From Cordia subcordata (lineage: Eukaryota; Streptophyta; Magnoliopsida; Boraginales; Cordiaceae): a stretch of DNA of 64,000 bases. The stretch lies in NCBI GenBank assembly GCA_028554755.1, contig JAPTOF010000011.1, positions 3,190,501 through 3,254,500 of the forward strand. The letters run 5' to 3'. The notes under the pieces were generated by a model. It did not search any database, was not told the DNA's origin, and saw only the letters and a list, made by a program, of their open reading frames with translations. This document shows positions 10,033-20,960 of this stretch, in pieces. Both the position numbers and the translations under genes were made by a program. The first letter of the stretch is position 1, and every line of letters starts with the position of its first letter.

Positions 10033-11576
10033 AAATAAAAGACTTGAATGATGGCCAAGAGATGACAATGAACAGGCAGTGCCTGAAGCATGCATATGAT
10101 CCAAGCATGGCTCATAGGGAGACTATAGCACTTCAAAACTCTATCTATAGAGGTTGATGATGAGTTGGTGATTGCCTGGTTGATGGCATGGTGGTTAGTG
10201 CTACTAAGACGCAATCTAGGTTAAATTTTGTCATTTTCATTTCTTGTTTCGTTTTTCTTTCATTTGTTTTCTTTCTTTTCACACACACAAAGTGTTGAAT
10301 CCCAATCCCTTTTCCATAGGATACACCCTATCTTATTATTTGCACATGCCAATGTAAGCTTGCATTGCAATGCTACTAACCTTGTTCGTTATAATTGTCT
10401 ATAGTTTGTTGAGTAACACAGGGTTAGTAGTTGAAATATGAACTATTGGCATGAAGAGCTTCAACAAGAATGTAAGGTTGTATCTATCCTTTCTCTACTT
10501 ATTCCCCACCTATCGACCCCTTCCCACCACCCATACTTGCTTTGTGTTGCTTATTTGCTTGTCATGTGATTCTATTTTATTTGCCTGAGGATTAGCAAAG
10601 TTTATGTTTGGGGGTATGGGAATTTGGTTCTTATTGTTTTATGCTTAATTAGGGTAGATTGCATTATTTGCTTAAAAATGGTGAAAAGTTTTCAATTTTG
10701 TGCATATAGAGTCGTTTATCTCTTGGTTGATTGGAGTGTTGGCTGTTGTGATTGATTCAATTAATTAGTGATACAAGTTTGCATAGTAGGGAGTAAACGG
10801 AGTGAAGAGAGAGCTAAGTCTCAGAGAAGATGCCCTTGAAATTTGTAGGGAGTGAGTGCCTTTAAGAATACACCTTGTAGCTACCCCATGGCTTAGTTGG
10901 AAAAAATGGTTAAAAAGAGGTGCTGATATGAGTGCCCCTTCCTTGATTGGTTCTTTTTTATGTGCCTTAGCCTTTCTTTTTCTTTTCTTTTTGTTATGTA
11001 ATGCAATGCAAAAATGTGAAAAATCCAAAAAAATTGAAAAGGCCAAAAAGGTGCAAAAAGATGAAAAAGATTAAAAAATCGAAAAAAAAGTGAAAAGAAG
11101 AAATAGCCAAAGACACTAGAAAGTTCAATGTATAAGTGCTTAAGTGACATAATGTCAACTTAGCATAAGTTGCTCTTTTGTTCTTTCGTTATAATGTGAA
11201 AAAGGCTCTTACATTGTTTATAAGCCATTGTCGCTATACATTCTTTCTCTCCTTCTCTTTGAGGCTTTGTGTATATTGGGGAGGCCATGTTAGTCGAGGG
11301 GGCACAAAACATCAACATCCCACTTGTATGCATAAGACTCCTAAGCTTGTGGTGCTTTAGCTACATGGGAATTTCTTGCGAGATACTAGGCCCTTTTATG
11401 GTAAGGGGAAGATCCAGAAGGGCTTGAAGACCCCTCTACAAAAGGAATAACCCTTCATGCTTCTTAGATTCACCAAGATAGTGGGTTAATCCCTTAGGCA
11501 AACCTTTTTAGCAACCTTAAGATAAAATTAGGTTTGATCTTGCTTAGGGACAAACAAAGAGAACGTTTGGGGGTGT
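10033..11576 (+). other. Long 3' untranslated region of A with two polypurine-like motifs
   Basis: No coding frame is conserved here. A motif with AGCAAAGTTTATGTTTGGGG at about 10592-10615 closely resembles the normal pre-LTR polypurine motif of this lineage. A second copy (ACAAACAAAGAGAACG then TTTGGGGGTGT, 11549-11576) abuts the 3' LTR and is the functional position. Between them lies about 950 bp shared with B, including an A-rich block (about 10990-11100) and a block with GAGGCTTTGTG (11261). Confidence 0.65.
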
Positions 11577-13082
11577 TGATGTGTCGTGATTTTGTGTGTG
11601 TTTGCATTGCATTTTCTAAATGTTTTCGAGGTGCTTTGTGCTTGTACAATGGCATTAGTGGAGTACATATGGTAGATTTAAGCATAAGCAAAGATAACTG
11701 TACATAGTTGAGTTTAATAAATAAATGCTACACTAATTGCTTGTTTTCATGATTTAGGTGGGACTTGGGTTGAAAACAAAGCTTGAACAATGATAGGCAA
11801 TAAAGATAGAAAGTGTACGAGTCATGGGGAAGAGGCTAGAAGCAAAGAAGATGAAGATTGAAGATTAAATGAGCTACCGATCGACCCTTAGAGGCTATTG
11901 GATGACCGGTAGGGTCAACTGGCAAATCCAAAGAGCAGAAGACTGTACCAACTAAGCCTACCAGACTTAAGAAAGAACTGATCAACCCCCCAATTACTGT
12001 CCAACCGATAAGGTCGATCGATAGCATCGCTATTGGCTATAAATAGGGCCCGATTTTTAGCATTTATAATCATCAACTCACACACACCTCACACCCACTT
12101 TTCATACATATAAAACCCTAACTCACCCACCTCTTACACATCTTTTCATACATTTCCTACTTGGAGTCAAGCTTATTTGGAGGGATTTAACAACTTTGGA
12201 GTGAGGATTCACTCAAGGATTGTACAAAAATTGCTAGGATGAAAGGGGAGTTTTCTTATTCTTCTTTCATCCTATTTTATATTATGATTGAGTAGACTTG
12301 TTTAGGGTGATTTAGCTTGTGCAATGGGTTGATTATATACTCTTATGTTATGGGATTTGATGGCTTAATATACATATGCTTTGTTTTCCTTGTTTTAATG
12401 GCTATTATTCAATACATGTCTAGGTGTTTGATAATATAACTATGTGAGTAGCATATGTATAAATTGATGTCTATTTGTTACTAAACACCTATAATCCATT
12501 TTATAATCATGTCTATGTATTTGTGTGTGGATTGTATAAAGTGGCTAATGCTTATAACCATTTCTATATGTATGTTTGCATGCCTTGTAGTAAATATAAC
12601 CTCAATAATGCGTACATATTGATTCTTAATTACTTTAAATGGTGTATTCCGAGCATGACGATGTTTGGTAGTCGAAAAAGTCTCTATATTTGTGAATACC
12701 ATAGGTTAAAACATGTATGATTGTGCTAACTAACCAATTCCTATTATAGTGACCCTAGAACAATGATACTTAACTTAGGGCTAGCCTAGATCAAGTTTCC
12801 TTTGGCTTTAAACTCAGCCAATCAGTGTCTAGGTAGGTTTAGTTCACCCTAGCGACACTAGGTCTTGGCTTTAAACCCAACCAATGGTTTAAGTACTAAA
12901 GTAGGTTCGTTCTACATTACCTAGGAAGCTAGTTAGTCAATCCTAAGGCCCTAGATCATAATGACTACAACGTGACTCTAAAAGTACATGCCTAGGCACA
13001 AACCGGCACCGAGTCCTAAGAAAAAATTAGGATAGTTAGTAACCTGGCTAAGAGTAATCATCATAGTTAATCCATCCCCCAT
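11577..13082 (+). repeat. 3' LTR of element A, left part (interrupted by B)
   Basis: Starts TGATGTGTCGTG directly after the polypurine tract. It holds a TATA box, TATAAATAG, at 12038-12046. Upstream lie GGATGACCGGTAGGGTCAAC (11900-11919) and GGTCGATCGATAG (12012). It is broken at 13082 by element B; CCCAT at 13078-13082 is the left target duplication of B. Confidence 0.85.
12038..12046 (+). promoter_or_regulatory. TATA box in the 3' LTR of A
   Basis: TATAAATAG sits 14 bp after GGTCGATCGATAG, the same relative order as the palindromic motifs and TATA-like boxes in S2 and D. Confidence 0.55.
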
Positions 13083-14963
13083 TGATGTATCGTGTTTTTG
13101 TATGTGTTTGAATTGTTATTTATCTATATTTTGGAGGCATATTGAGCTTAAATAGTCACATTAGTGTAGTACTTGTGCTAGGTATAGGCTTAAGAATATA
13201 CAACTGTAGATAGTTGAGTTTAAAAGGTAAATGCTACATTAATGGCTTGTTTTGGATGTTACAGGTGAGATTGAGGATTGTTTGAAGATCAACAAAGATG
13301 GAGATGGTTTCAACAAAGATTGTAAGCATAATTGAAGAGCAAAAGTGGAAGAAAATCAAGTTTGGAGGCTTCCTGACAAAGGTCCAGACAATTGGAAGCA
13401 AAACGGAGCTAAAACAAAGCCAAAAGAAAGCAAATAGGAACTATCGGAACACTGACTTCAGAGTACCGGTGCACCGACAAACTATTCCGCCAAAAACAAA
13501 GAGCATGCTTCTATTACTAAAATAGAGTCCCCTTGGTACTGGTGCTCCAGTTAAGTGTTCTGGTAGTCACAGAAATTGGCTATATAAGCCCGCTTTTGGT
13601 CATTTTATGAAAAATATAAGAAATATTCTTTCACACCCATCTCCCAAACCCTAGTTCCTCTTTCACCAAACTCCAACACACACACTCATACACTTTTCAC
13701 CTAGTTTTAAGCTCATTTGAAGGGTTTTAAACACTTGGATTGAAGTCTACTCAAGGATTTTGTACAAGAATTACTAGGATGGAAAGAGAGTTTTCTATTC
13801 TCTTTTTCATCCTCTATTATATTATGTTTGACTAGATTTGTTTAGGGTGATGACACTTGTGTAATGGGCTGATTCTATGCTTCTATATTATGGGAATCAA
13901 TGGCTTAATATATACACATATTCTATGCTTTTCTTGTTTCAATGGCTATTATTCAATACATGTCTAGGTGTTTGATAATATATGCCTATAAGAGTTGCAT
14001 ATGTATAGATTGAAGTCTTTTTGCTACTAAACACCTCTAGTCCATTCTATAATCATGTCTATGTGTTTTTGTGTGGATCTTATAAAGTGGGTAATGCTTA
14101 TCTTCATGTCCATGTGTATGCTTGTATGCCTAGGAGTAAATATGACCTCAATATTACATACATGTTGGTTCAAAAGTGTTTTTAATGATGTAATCCGAGC
14201 ATGACGATGTTTGGTAGTCAAATAGGTCTCTTTATTCGCGAACACCTTGGCTTAGAACATGTATGTATGCGTTAATAGGTCAAATCCCGGTATTGTAACC
14301 CTAGAATGACGAAGCATAATTAAAGACTAGTCTAAATCGAGTCTCCTTTGGCCTTAAATCCAGCCAATAAGTTTTTGAGTAGATTTAGTCGACCCTAGTG
14401 ACACTAGGTCTTGGCTTTAAATCCAACCAATGATTTAGGTACTAGGGTAGGTTTTTTCTAGGTTACCTCGGAAGCTAGTTAGTCACTCTTAAGGCCCAAG
14501 ATCATAAGGACCACACCGTAACTCTAGGAGGCACCGTCTTGGAACAGACCCGCACTGAGTCCTAAGGAGAAATTTGGACATTAACTAAGCAACCCAATAA
14601 AAAAGCAATTGGTGATTAAACCATTCCATGTAATCCCATAGTATTGGAGTCTAGAATCACCCATTAACAAGTAGATGTCACCCTAATCCTTTCCATTTAT
14701 TAGTTCTCTCTAGATAGCTTGTCTCCAAACTTTCCATTCCCATAGTGTAGTTTTATTTTCTTTAGTTAGGGCTCCCGACCATTCAAAAACACCAAAAAAA
14801 TAGTTAGTTTAAGTTTCCTTTCTGGCATTTTCTAGGACACACACGTAGAATCCATTCCACAATATAACCTCCCTGTGGTTCGACACCCATTCTCGCACAC
14901 ACTACACTGCATCGATCCGTGCACTTGCGAGTCTTTAAAGCTTGCACTCGAGAAGTCACACCA
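13083..14963 (+). repeat. 5' LTR of B (1,881 bp)
   Basis: Pairs with 22393-24271. TATATAAGCCC at 13581 is the likely TATA box. Upstream, GTACCGGTGCACCG (13461) and GGTACTGGTGCTCCAG (13533) are this LTR's counterpart of the palindromic module. A 75-codon basic frame (13298-13525) lies in U3 and is also present, longer, in the 3' LTR. Confidence 0.92.
13581..13591 (+). promoter_or_regulatory. TATA box of the 5' LTR of B
   Basis: TATATAAGCCC; the 3' LTR has TATATAAGACC at 22892. In the 5' LTR this would drive the genomic transcript. Confidence 0.6.
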
Positions 14964-14969
14964 AGTTTT

Positions 14970-14987
14970 TGGTGCCGTTGCCAGGGA
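14970..14987 (+). other. Primer-binding site of B (tRNA-Asp type)
   Basis: TGGTGCCGTTGCCAGGGA differs at two positions from TGGCGCCGTTGCCGGGGA, the complement of the plant tRNA-Asp 3' end. It begins 7 bases after the LTR. Confidence 0.8.
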
Positions 14988-15246
14988 GGCACGGTGGTTG
15001 GCATTCTTTGCTTGTGTTCTTGATAATTGCTTATCTTGTTTTCTTGTTTTTTCTTTAAAGTTTGTTTAATTTTTGCTTATCTTGTTTGTTGTTTATATTA
15101 TCTTGCTTTAGTTCTTGTTTGTCTATTTCAGCTTTTGTTTTCGTTTTTAGTAGACTTTCTAAGATTGTGCTTTATTTGCTGTAGTTTTAGGTTTGTTGAA
15201 ATTTTTGGGGGTTGAAGTGGCGAAGTTAGGATAGTTTATGTGTGCT
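14988..15246 (+). other. Leader of B between primer site and gag
   Basis: T-rich leader with no conserved frame, like the leader of A. Confidence 0.45.
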
Positions 15247-16802
15247 TGATAGGAGATCCCTTAGAAATCCCCTAGTTCCTATTAATCCCGAACCCGATAG
15301 AATTGCAAGACATTTTAGGAATTTAGGAGATCTTCTTGACGAGATGGCCTATCTCAATCATCCTCCTAATTCTTCCATTCCCCCCAATGAATCCCATTCT
15401 ACCTCGTGATCACCATGGGTATCAAGCCCAAGATCATTTTAGACGAGAACCTTGTAGACTGGATCCACCTATAGATGAGAAACCTACTCTTAGGCAATTC
15501 TTTCTCCTCGAAGCCTTAGAGCCTAATTTGGCAATTCAAATTTTAGGTTTGGAGGAGATGAACTTTGAGATTAAGCCTAATATGTTTGCCATGCTTCCTT
15601 CCTTCTACAAAAGAAGTAATGAGAGTCCTCTAGAGCATATTACTAATTTTGTTGAGATAAGTTCCACTCTTCATGTCCCCAATGTCTCCCAAGAGGTTAT
15701 ACGTCTAAGATTGTTTCCTTTCTCTCTTAAGGATAAGGCTGGGGCTTGGTTGCATTCCTTACCTAGTGGTTGTATTACTACGTGGGCTGAGCTTCAATCT
15801 AAATTCTTTCAAAAATTTTATCCCATAGAAAAGACAGTCGACCTTCGGACTGCCATTATGACTTTCTCCCAACATGATCTAGAATCCTTTCATCAGGCTT
15901 AGGAGAGGTTCAAGAATCTTCTTAAACAATGTCCATACCACGGGTATGGCAATCATAACCTATTGCAATATTTCTTTCGAGGTTTAAATGAACAAAATAA
16001 GATGATGGTTAATGCCGCCTCCAATGGTGGCTTTTATCTTTTGAGACCGACTAAAGCATGGGAGAAAATAAAGTCGATGGCAGAAAATTCTTTTCAAAAC
16101 TTTGCTATCGAAAGGTCTAATCGGCGAGGTAATAGGAAAAGTGTTAGTGAGATTAAAGTTTCTTTAGATTTACCCGCTAAAGTAGAGGCCTTAATGAATA
16201 AGTTAGATCAATTCATTTCCCTATCTCTTTCATCTCATCGTCATAAGACTAGTTTTATAGGTTCTTCCTCCGCTCCTTTAGTTGTTGAGGTTTTTGTATT
16301 ATGTTCCAAGTCATCTCATAAGACCACAGCTTGCCCATTAATATCCCAATTTCCCAAATTCATGAAAGAGAAAGTGTATGCTACTCAAGGTTACTCTCGT
16401 GAGTACAATCCGTACTCAAACACGTACAATTCAAGTTGAAGGGACAACCCAAAATTTTCTTGGAGACAAGGTCAGTATGAGTCTAGTTTACATCCTCAGG
16501 TTCTACCTTAGCAGTGACCCCGTCCTTAATATCCTCTAGGTTTCTGTCATCTTAATCAACCCTGTCTTATTAGTGCTCCTCAACCTCAAGATTACCTCCT
16601 CCTTCTAGTAGCCAAACTCCTAGCAATGATGTGATAAAGTTAATGCAGTTTATTCAGAATCAGCAGCAGGCATTAGCTAGTCAGTAGCAGGAGTTAGCTG
16701 ATAATAGGCAATAGATGGCTAGCTATAGGCAGTAGATGGCTAGGTTTAACACTTAGTTAGGACAGATTGCCATGCAATTGAAGTGTTAGAGCCACCGAGA
16801 AA
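15247..16802 (+). pseudogene. gag pseudogene of element B
   Basis: The first conserved residues (RRSLRNPLVPINPEPDRI, about 15250) are in a different frame from the main gag domain, so a shift lies near 15370-15390. The 188-codon frame (15336-15902) holds the retrotransposon gag domain, with WLHSLPSGCITTWAELQ at about 15750. A TAG at about 15900 stands where context predicts TGG. The frame resumes at 15963-16439 (QYFFRGLNEQNKMMV). The CCHC knuckle near 16290-16340 has lost its first cysteine (VFVLCSKSSHKTTACP). The tail (16640-16800) was glutamine-rich and has TAG at 16684, 16711, 16732 and 16753 in the expected glutamine register. Confidence 0.82.
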
Positions 16803-18242
16803 TTGCCTTCTCAATCAAAAGTGAACCCTAAAGTCGAGTCCTGTTCCTTTACCGATACCACTTATCCCCCTCAGGCCCAAGCTAAGGCCATCACCACTCT
16901 TAGGAGCGGTAGGATAATGGATAATAAGGTAAGACTTGATTTTGCAGTACCTGCACCTAGTAGTCCTTTCAAGTCTAGAGAGCCACATAGTAGCCTTGTT
17001 GAGAGGGATTCTAATGAAGGTCCTATTGAGAGAGTTGAGCCTGCTAAGGACCATGGAGAGAGTAGTACTTCCCGTCCTCATCAAGAGAGAAAGGAGCCTA
17101 TTGATGATTCCCATATGTCTAGAGGTGTTGAACCTAGAGCTCCCTTTCCATCCACCTTAGAGAGGCCTACACTTAGTGAGAATTCTAGGTTTTTCAAGGT
17201 TTTAGAGCATCTTAAGGACCTTAAGGTAAATCTTTCTTTGATAGATGCGATCCTTTCCATTCCCTCCTATTCTAAGCTCTTTAAGGATCTTTGCACAAGA
17301 AAGCATAGGTTATCGAGCATTTCTAAGAAGGTGAGGCTTACGGAGAAAGTGAGTAGTATTTGTACTTCGGGCCTCTCAGCCAAAATGAGTGACCCCGGAG
17401 CTTTCACCATTCCTTGTAGGATTAGAGAGACCCAAATTGATCACGCCTTGTTAGATTTAGGGTCCAGTGTGAATCTTATTCCATACTTCATCTATCAGCA
17501 ACTACGTCTAGGTGAGTTGTCCCCTCCACATGTTACTCTTCAGCTAGCTGATAGGTTCGAGCGTAGACTTAGGGGTGTGATAGAGGACGTTATGGTCCAG
17601 GTAGGTAAGTTTGTGTACCCTGTTGACTCTATAGTGTTAGATATAGATTCGGGACATGACTCTAGACATTTTACACCTGTTCTTCTAGGTCGCCCCTTCC
17701 TTGCCACCGCAAATGCCATTATCCATTATAGGTCGGGGTTATTAGAGATAAAATATAGGAATTCCACTATGAAGATTGTCGAGGTGGTGAATAGAGCTAG
17801 TATAGGAGGAGAGGATGGAGAAGAGTGCTTTAGAGTTGATGTGATTGATTCTTGTGTCGAGGACTTTGTAGAGAGAACTATGACTGATAGAGAAGATTTG
17901 AGAAAATTTGATGAATTGTTGTCTAGCTTTAATTTGGAGACCTTAGAGTGGATATGTGTAACTTTTACTTCCTTGATTGAGTGCCTTTTGATTGATAAGT
18001 CACTTGAGGTTAATCATTCTAGTCTTGATTCTAGAGACGTCCCCGTTAATGATGTTGAGGTTGAGTCCCCCTTAGTTGAGCCTAATCCTTCTTTAGAGCT
18101 CAAACCTCTTCCCAATCATTTGAAGTATGCATTCCTAGGCCCTAATGAGACCCTTCCAATTATCATAGCTTCTAATATTTCTAGTGAGCATGAGAAGCGT
18201 CTCTTAAAGGTTCTTAGGAACCATAGAAAGGCTATAGGGTAG
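16803..18242 (+). pseudogene. Gag-pro linker and aspartic protease of B (479 codons open)
   Basis: The longest open frame of the left half. Residues 1-170 form a low-complexity linker containing TTLRSGRIMDN (residue 31). A conserved block (RFFKVLEHLKDLKVNLSLID) starts near residue 129. The retropepsin motif ALLDLGSSVNLIP lies at about residues 215-227, with the putative catalytic Asp near residue 218. A conserved partner block (PVDSIVLDIDSGHDSRHF) and LLGRPFLATANAII follow. Plant Athila/Tat proteases carry this DLG-type active site. The frame stops with TAG at 18240, where the next residues continue RT homology in the same register, so it was part of one polyprotein. Confidence 0.82.
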
Positions 18243-19270
18243 AAAATTGATTATTTGAGAGGTATAGACCCTTCAGTTTGCATGCATCGTATTCATCTTG
18301 AGGATGGAGCCATTCCTTCTAGGGAGATGCAAAGGAGGCTAAATCCACACATAAGCAAAGTAGTTAAGAAAGAGATCATTAAGCTTCTAGATGTAGGCAT
18401 TATTTATCCAACCTCTAATACTAAGTGGGTTAGCCCGGTTCAAGTTGTCCCTAAGAAGTCCGGGATCATGGTTGTTGAAAATGAGATAGGAGAGATTATC
18501 CTTACACGTACTCCCACGGGGTGGAGAGTTTGTATTGATTATAGAAAGCTCAACTCCAAAACTAGGAAGGATCATTTCCCATTGCCTTTTCTAGACCAGA
18601 TCTTAGATAGAGTAGCTGGGCATAGCTACTATTTTTTTTCTAGATGGCTATTCGGGTTATAATCAGATCCCCGTATTTCCCGAGGACTAGGAGAAGACCA
18701 CCTTTACTTGTCCTTATGGCACTTTTGCCTATAGGAGGATGGCCTTCAGTCTATGTAATGCCCCAGCGACATTTCAGAGATGTATGATGGCCATTTTTAG
18801 TGACATGATAGAGAAGCATTTAGAGATTTTCATGGATGACTTCTCAATCTTTGGAGATAGTTATGATAAGTGAGTCACCTCTCTTTAGTCTTAGACCGAT
18901 GTGTAGAGAAGAATCTAGTGTTGAGTTAGGAGAAATCCCACTTCATGGTGCAACAAGGGATAGTGTTGGGTCATATAGTTTTAGCTAGTGGTATTCAAGT
19001 TGACCCAACTAAGGTAGAATTAATTGAGAAGTTGTCTGTTCCTAAGTGTGTCAAGGATGTTAGATCTTTTCTAGGACATGCAGGATTCTACTGTAGATTC
19101 ATTAAGGATTTTAGTCACATTGCACATCCCTTGTCTAGGTTGCTAACACAAGATGTCCTTTTTGACTTTGATGATGAGTATGTTTGGGCTTTCAATAGGC
19201 TTAAATCCTTATTGTCTACATCCCTGATTATCCAGCCACCTAACTACAGTCTCCTATCTGAGGCTATGTA
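18243..19270 (+). pseudogene. Reverse transcriptase pseudogene of B
   Basis: It opens with GIDPSVCMHRIHLEDGA (18264), then VQVVPKKSGIMVVENE (18430) and TGWRVCIDYRKLNSK (18520). A run of eight T at about 18633-18640 is one base longer than in A (which reads TTGTTTT) and shifts the frame just before the catalytic DGY region. ED-stop-EKTTF at about 18685 has TAG for an expected glutamine. YGTFAYRRMAFSLCNAPATF (18716) and the FMDD box (EIFMDDFSIFGDS, about 18828) follow. VKDVRSFLGHAGFYCRFIKD (about 19050) marks the thumb. Inactive. Confidence 0.82.
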
Positions 19271-19800
19271 TGATGAATCCGATTAAGCGATAGGAGCTAT
19301 TTTAGGTCAAAGGAAGGACAAATTGCCCCATGTTGTGTACTATGCTAGCAAGACTCTTGTTGCAGCTCAAAAGAATTGTGCCACCACAGAAAAAGAGCTT
19401 CTAGCAGTAGTCTTCTCCCTTGACAAGTTTAGGTCGTACATCCTAGGGTCTAAGGTGATTGTATACACCGATCATGCGGCGTCGAGGTATTTGTTAGCTA
19501 AGAAAGAGTCTAAGCCCCGCTTGATTAGGTGGTTGCTTCTTCTTCAAGAATTGGATATTGGGGATAAAAAGGGTAGAGAAAACTTAATTGTGGATCATCT
19601 GTCCCATCTTATTAGCGAGACTTCTAGTCATCTGTCCCCTTTTTGTGATTCATTTCCCAATGAGCAATTGTTTGCCATTTCTCATCACACACCTTGGTTT
19701 GCTCATATAGTTAACTATATTGCCACAGGGCGATTTCCCTCCCATTGGGAGAAGAGAGAGAGAGATAGGTTTTTAGCACAAGTTAGACATTTCTTTTGGT
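19271..19800 (+). pseudogene. RNase H pseudogene of B
   Basis: An in-frame TAA near 19283 follows MYDESD, the decayed CDAS motif (Cys to Tyr, Ala to Glu). Then [16 protein letters not shown] (19327), [20 protein letters not shown] (19390), [18 protein letters not shown] (19458) and [11 protein letters not shown] (19590). The YTDH aspartate is retained. The frame ends with TAG at 19800 after HFFW, where integrase homology begins. Confidence 0.8.
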
Positions 19801-20960
19801 AGGATCCTATCTCTTTAAAGTGTATGCAGATCAAATGATTCACCGGTGTGTGCCTAAGGACAAGTTCGAGAGTGTGTTGAGTATGTGCCACAATGAACGG
19901 TGTGGAGATTATTTTAGTGGAAAGAAGACCACCGTGAAGGTCTTGCAATGTGGATTATTTTGGCCCACTCTCTTTAGGGATGCCCAAGAGTATTGCAAAA
20001 AGTATTTTAGATGTCAACAATCCAGGTCTATCTCTAAGAGAAACATGATGCCTTTATCCCCTATTCTTCCTTGTGAATTGTTTGATGTTTAAGGTATAGA
20101 TTTCATAGGTCCATTTCCACCTTTCTTTGGGTACCAATACATTTTAATGGCTATTGATTATGTGTCCAAATGGGTTGAAGCTATTCTCACACACACTAAT
20201 GACCATAGGGTAGTAGTGAAATTCATTAAGGAGAACATTTTCTCTAGATTTGGAGTCTCTAGGGTCTTGATTAGTGATAGGGTTTGCATTTTCGCCATAG
20301 AACTTTAGAGGCCTTGTTGAGGAGATATTCAGTTACCCACAACTTTGCAACTCCTTATCACCCACAAACTACTGGACAAGTAGAGGTGTCCAATAGGGAG
20401 ATCAAGCACATTTTAAGGAAAACAGCTGGGCCTGATAGAAGAGATTGGTCTATTAGGTTGAATGATGCTTTGAGGGCCTATCGTACCATCTTTAAGACTC
20501 CCATTGGTATGTCTCTGTATAGATTGGTTTATGGGAAAACTTGTCACTTGCCAGTAGAACTAAAGCATAAGGCCTATTAGGCAATCAAGGACCTAAATTT
20601 TGATTTGGCAAGAGCAGGTGAGAAAAGAAAGCTAGACCTAGCGGAGTTGGAAGAGCTTAGATTTGAGGCGTATGAGAATGCCAAGCTTTATAAGGATAGG
20701 ATAAAGAGAATTCATGATAAACACATTATTAATAAATCATTCTCTCCCTCCGGTAAAGTTTGGTTGTTTAATCACGATTGAAACTCTTTTCAGGTAAGCT
20801 CAAGACAAGATGGGATGGTTCGTATGAAGTGATAGTTGCCTACTCTTCCAGTGCGGTCAAGATCAAAGACTTGAAGAATGGTTGAGAGTTGATAGTGAAC
20901 CGGCAACGCCTAAAGCATGCATATGATCCGAGCATAGCTCGTGTGGGTGTTTAATGCTTC
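19801..20960 (+). pseudogene. Integrase pseudogene of B
   Basis: The zinc-binding segment is present but damaged: CHNERCGDYFSG has Tyr at the second His position, and YFRCQQ has lost the first of the paired cysteines. The core aspartates lie near 20150 (LMAIDYVSKWVEAI) and 20270 (VLISD, followed by a frame change). [16 protein letters not shown] at about 20360 carries the catalytic Glu. TAA at about 20090 and TAG at 20578 interrupt it. [16 protein letters not shown] and [19 protein letters not shown] form the conserved C-terminal region of this lineage. No chromodomain was seen. Confidence 0.8.

Noticed and set aside
15027..15215. Hydrophobic ORF in the leader of B as a membrane peptide
   Set aside because: The leader is T-rich, which yields Phe/Leu-rich frames; not conserved in A.
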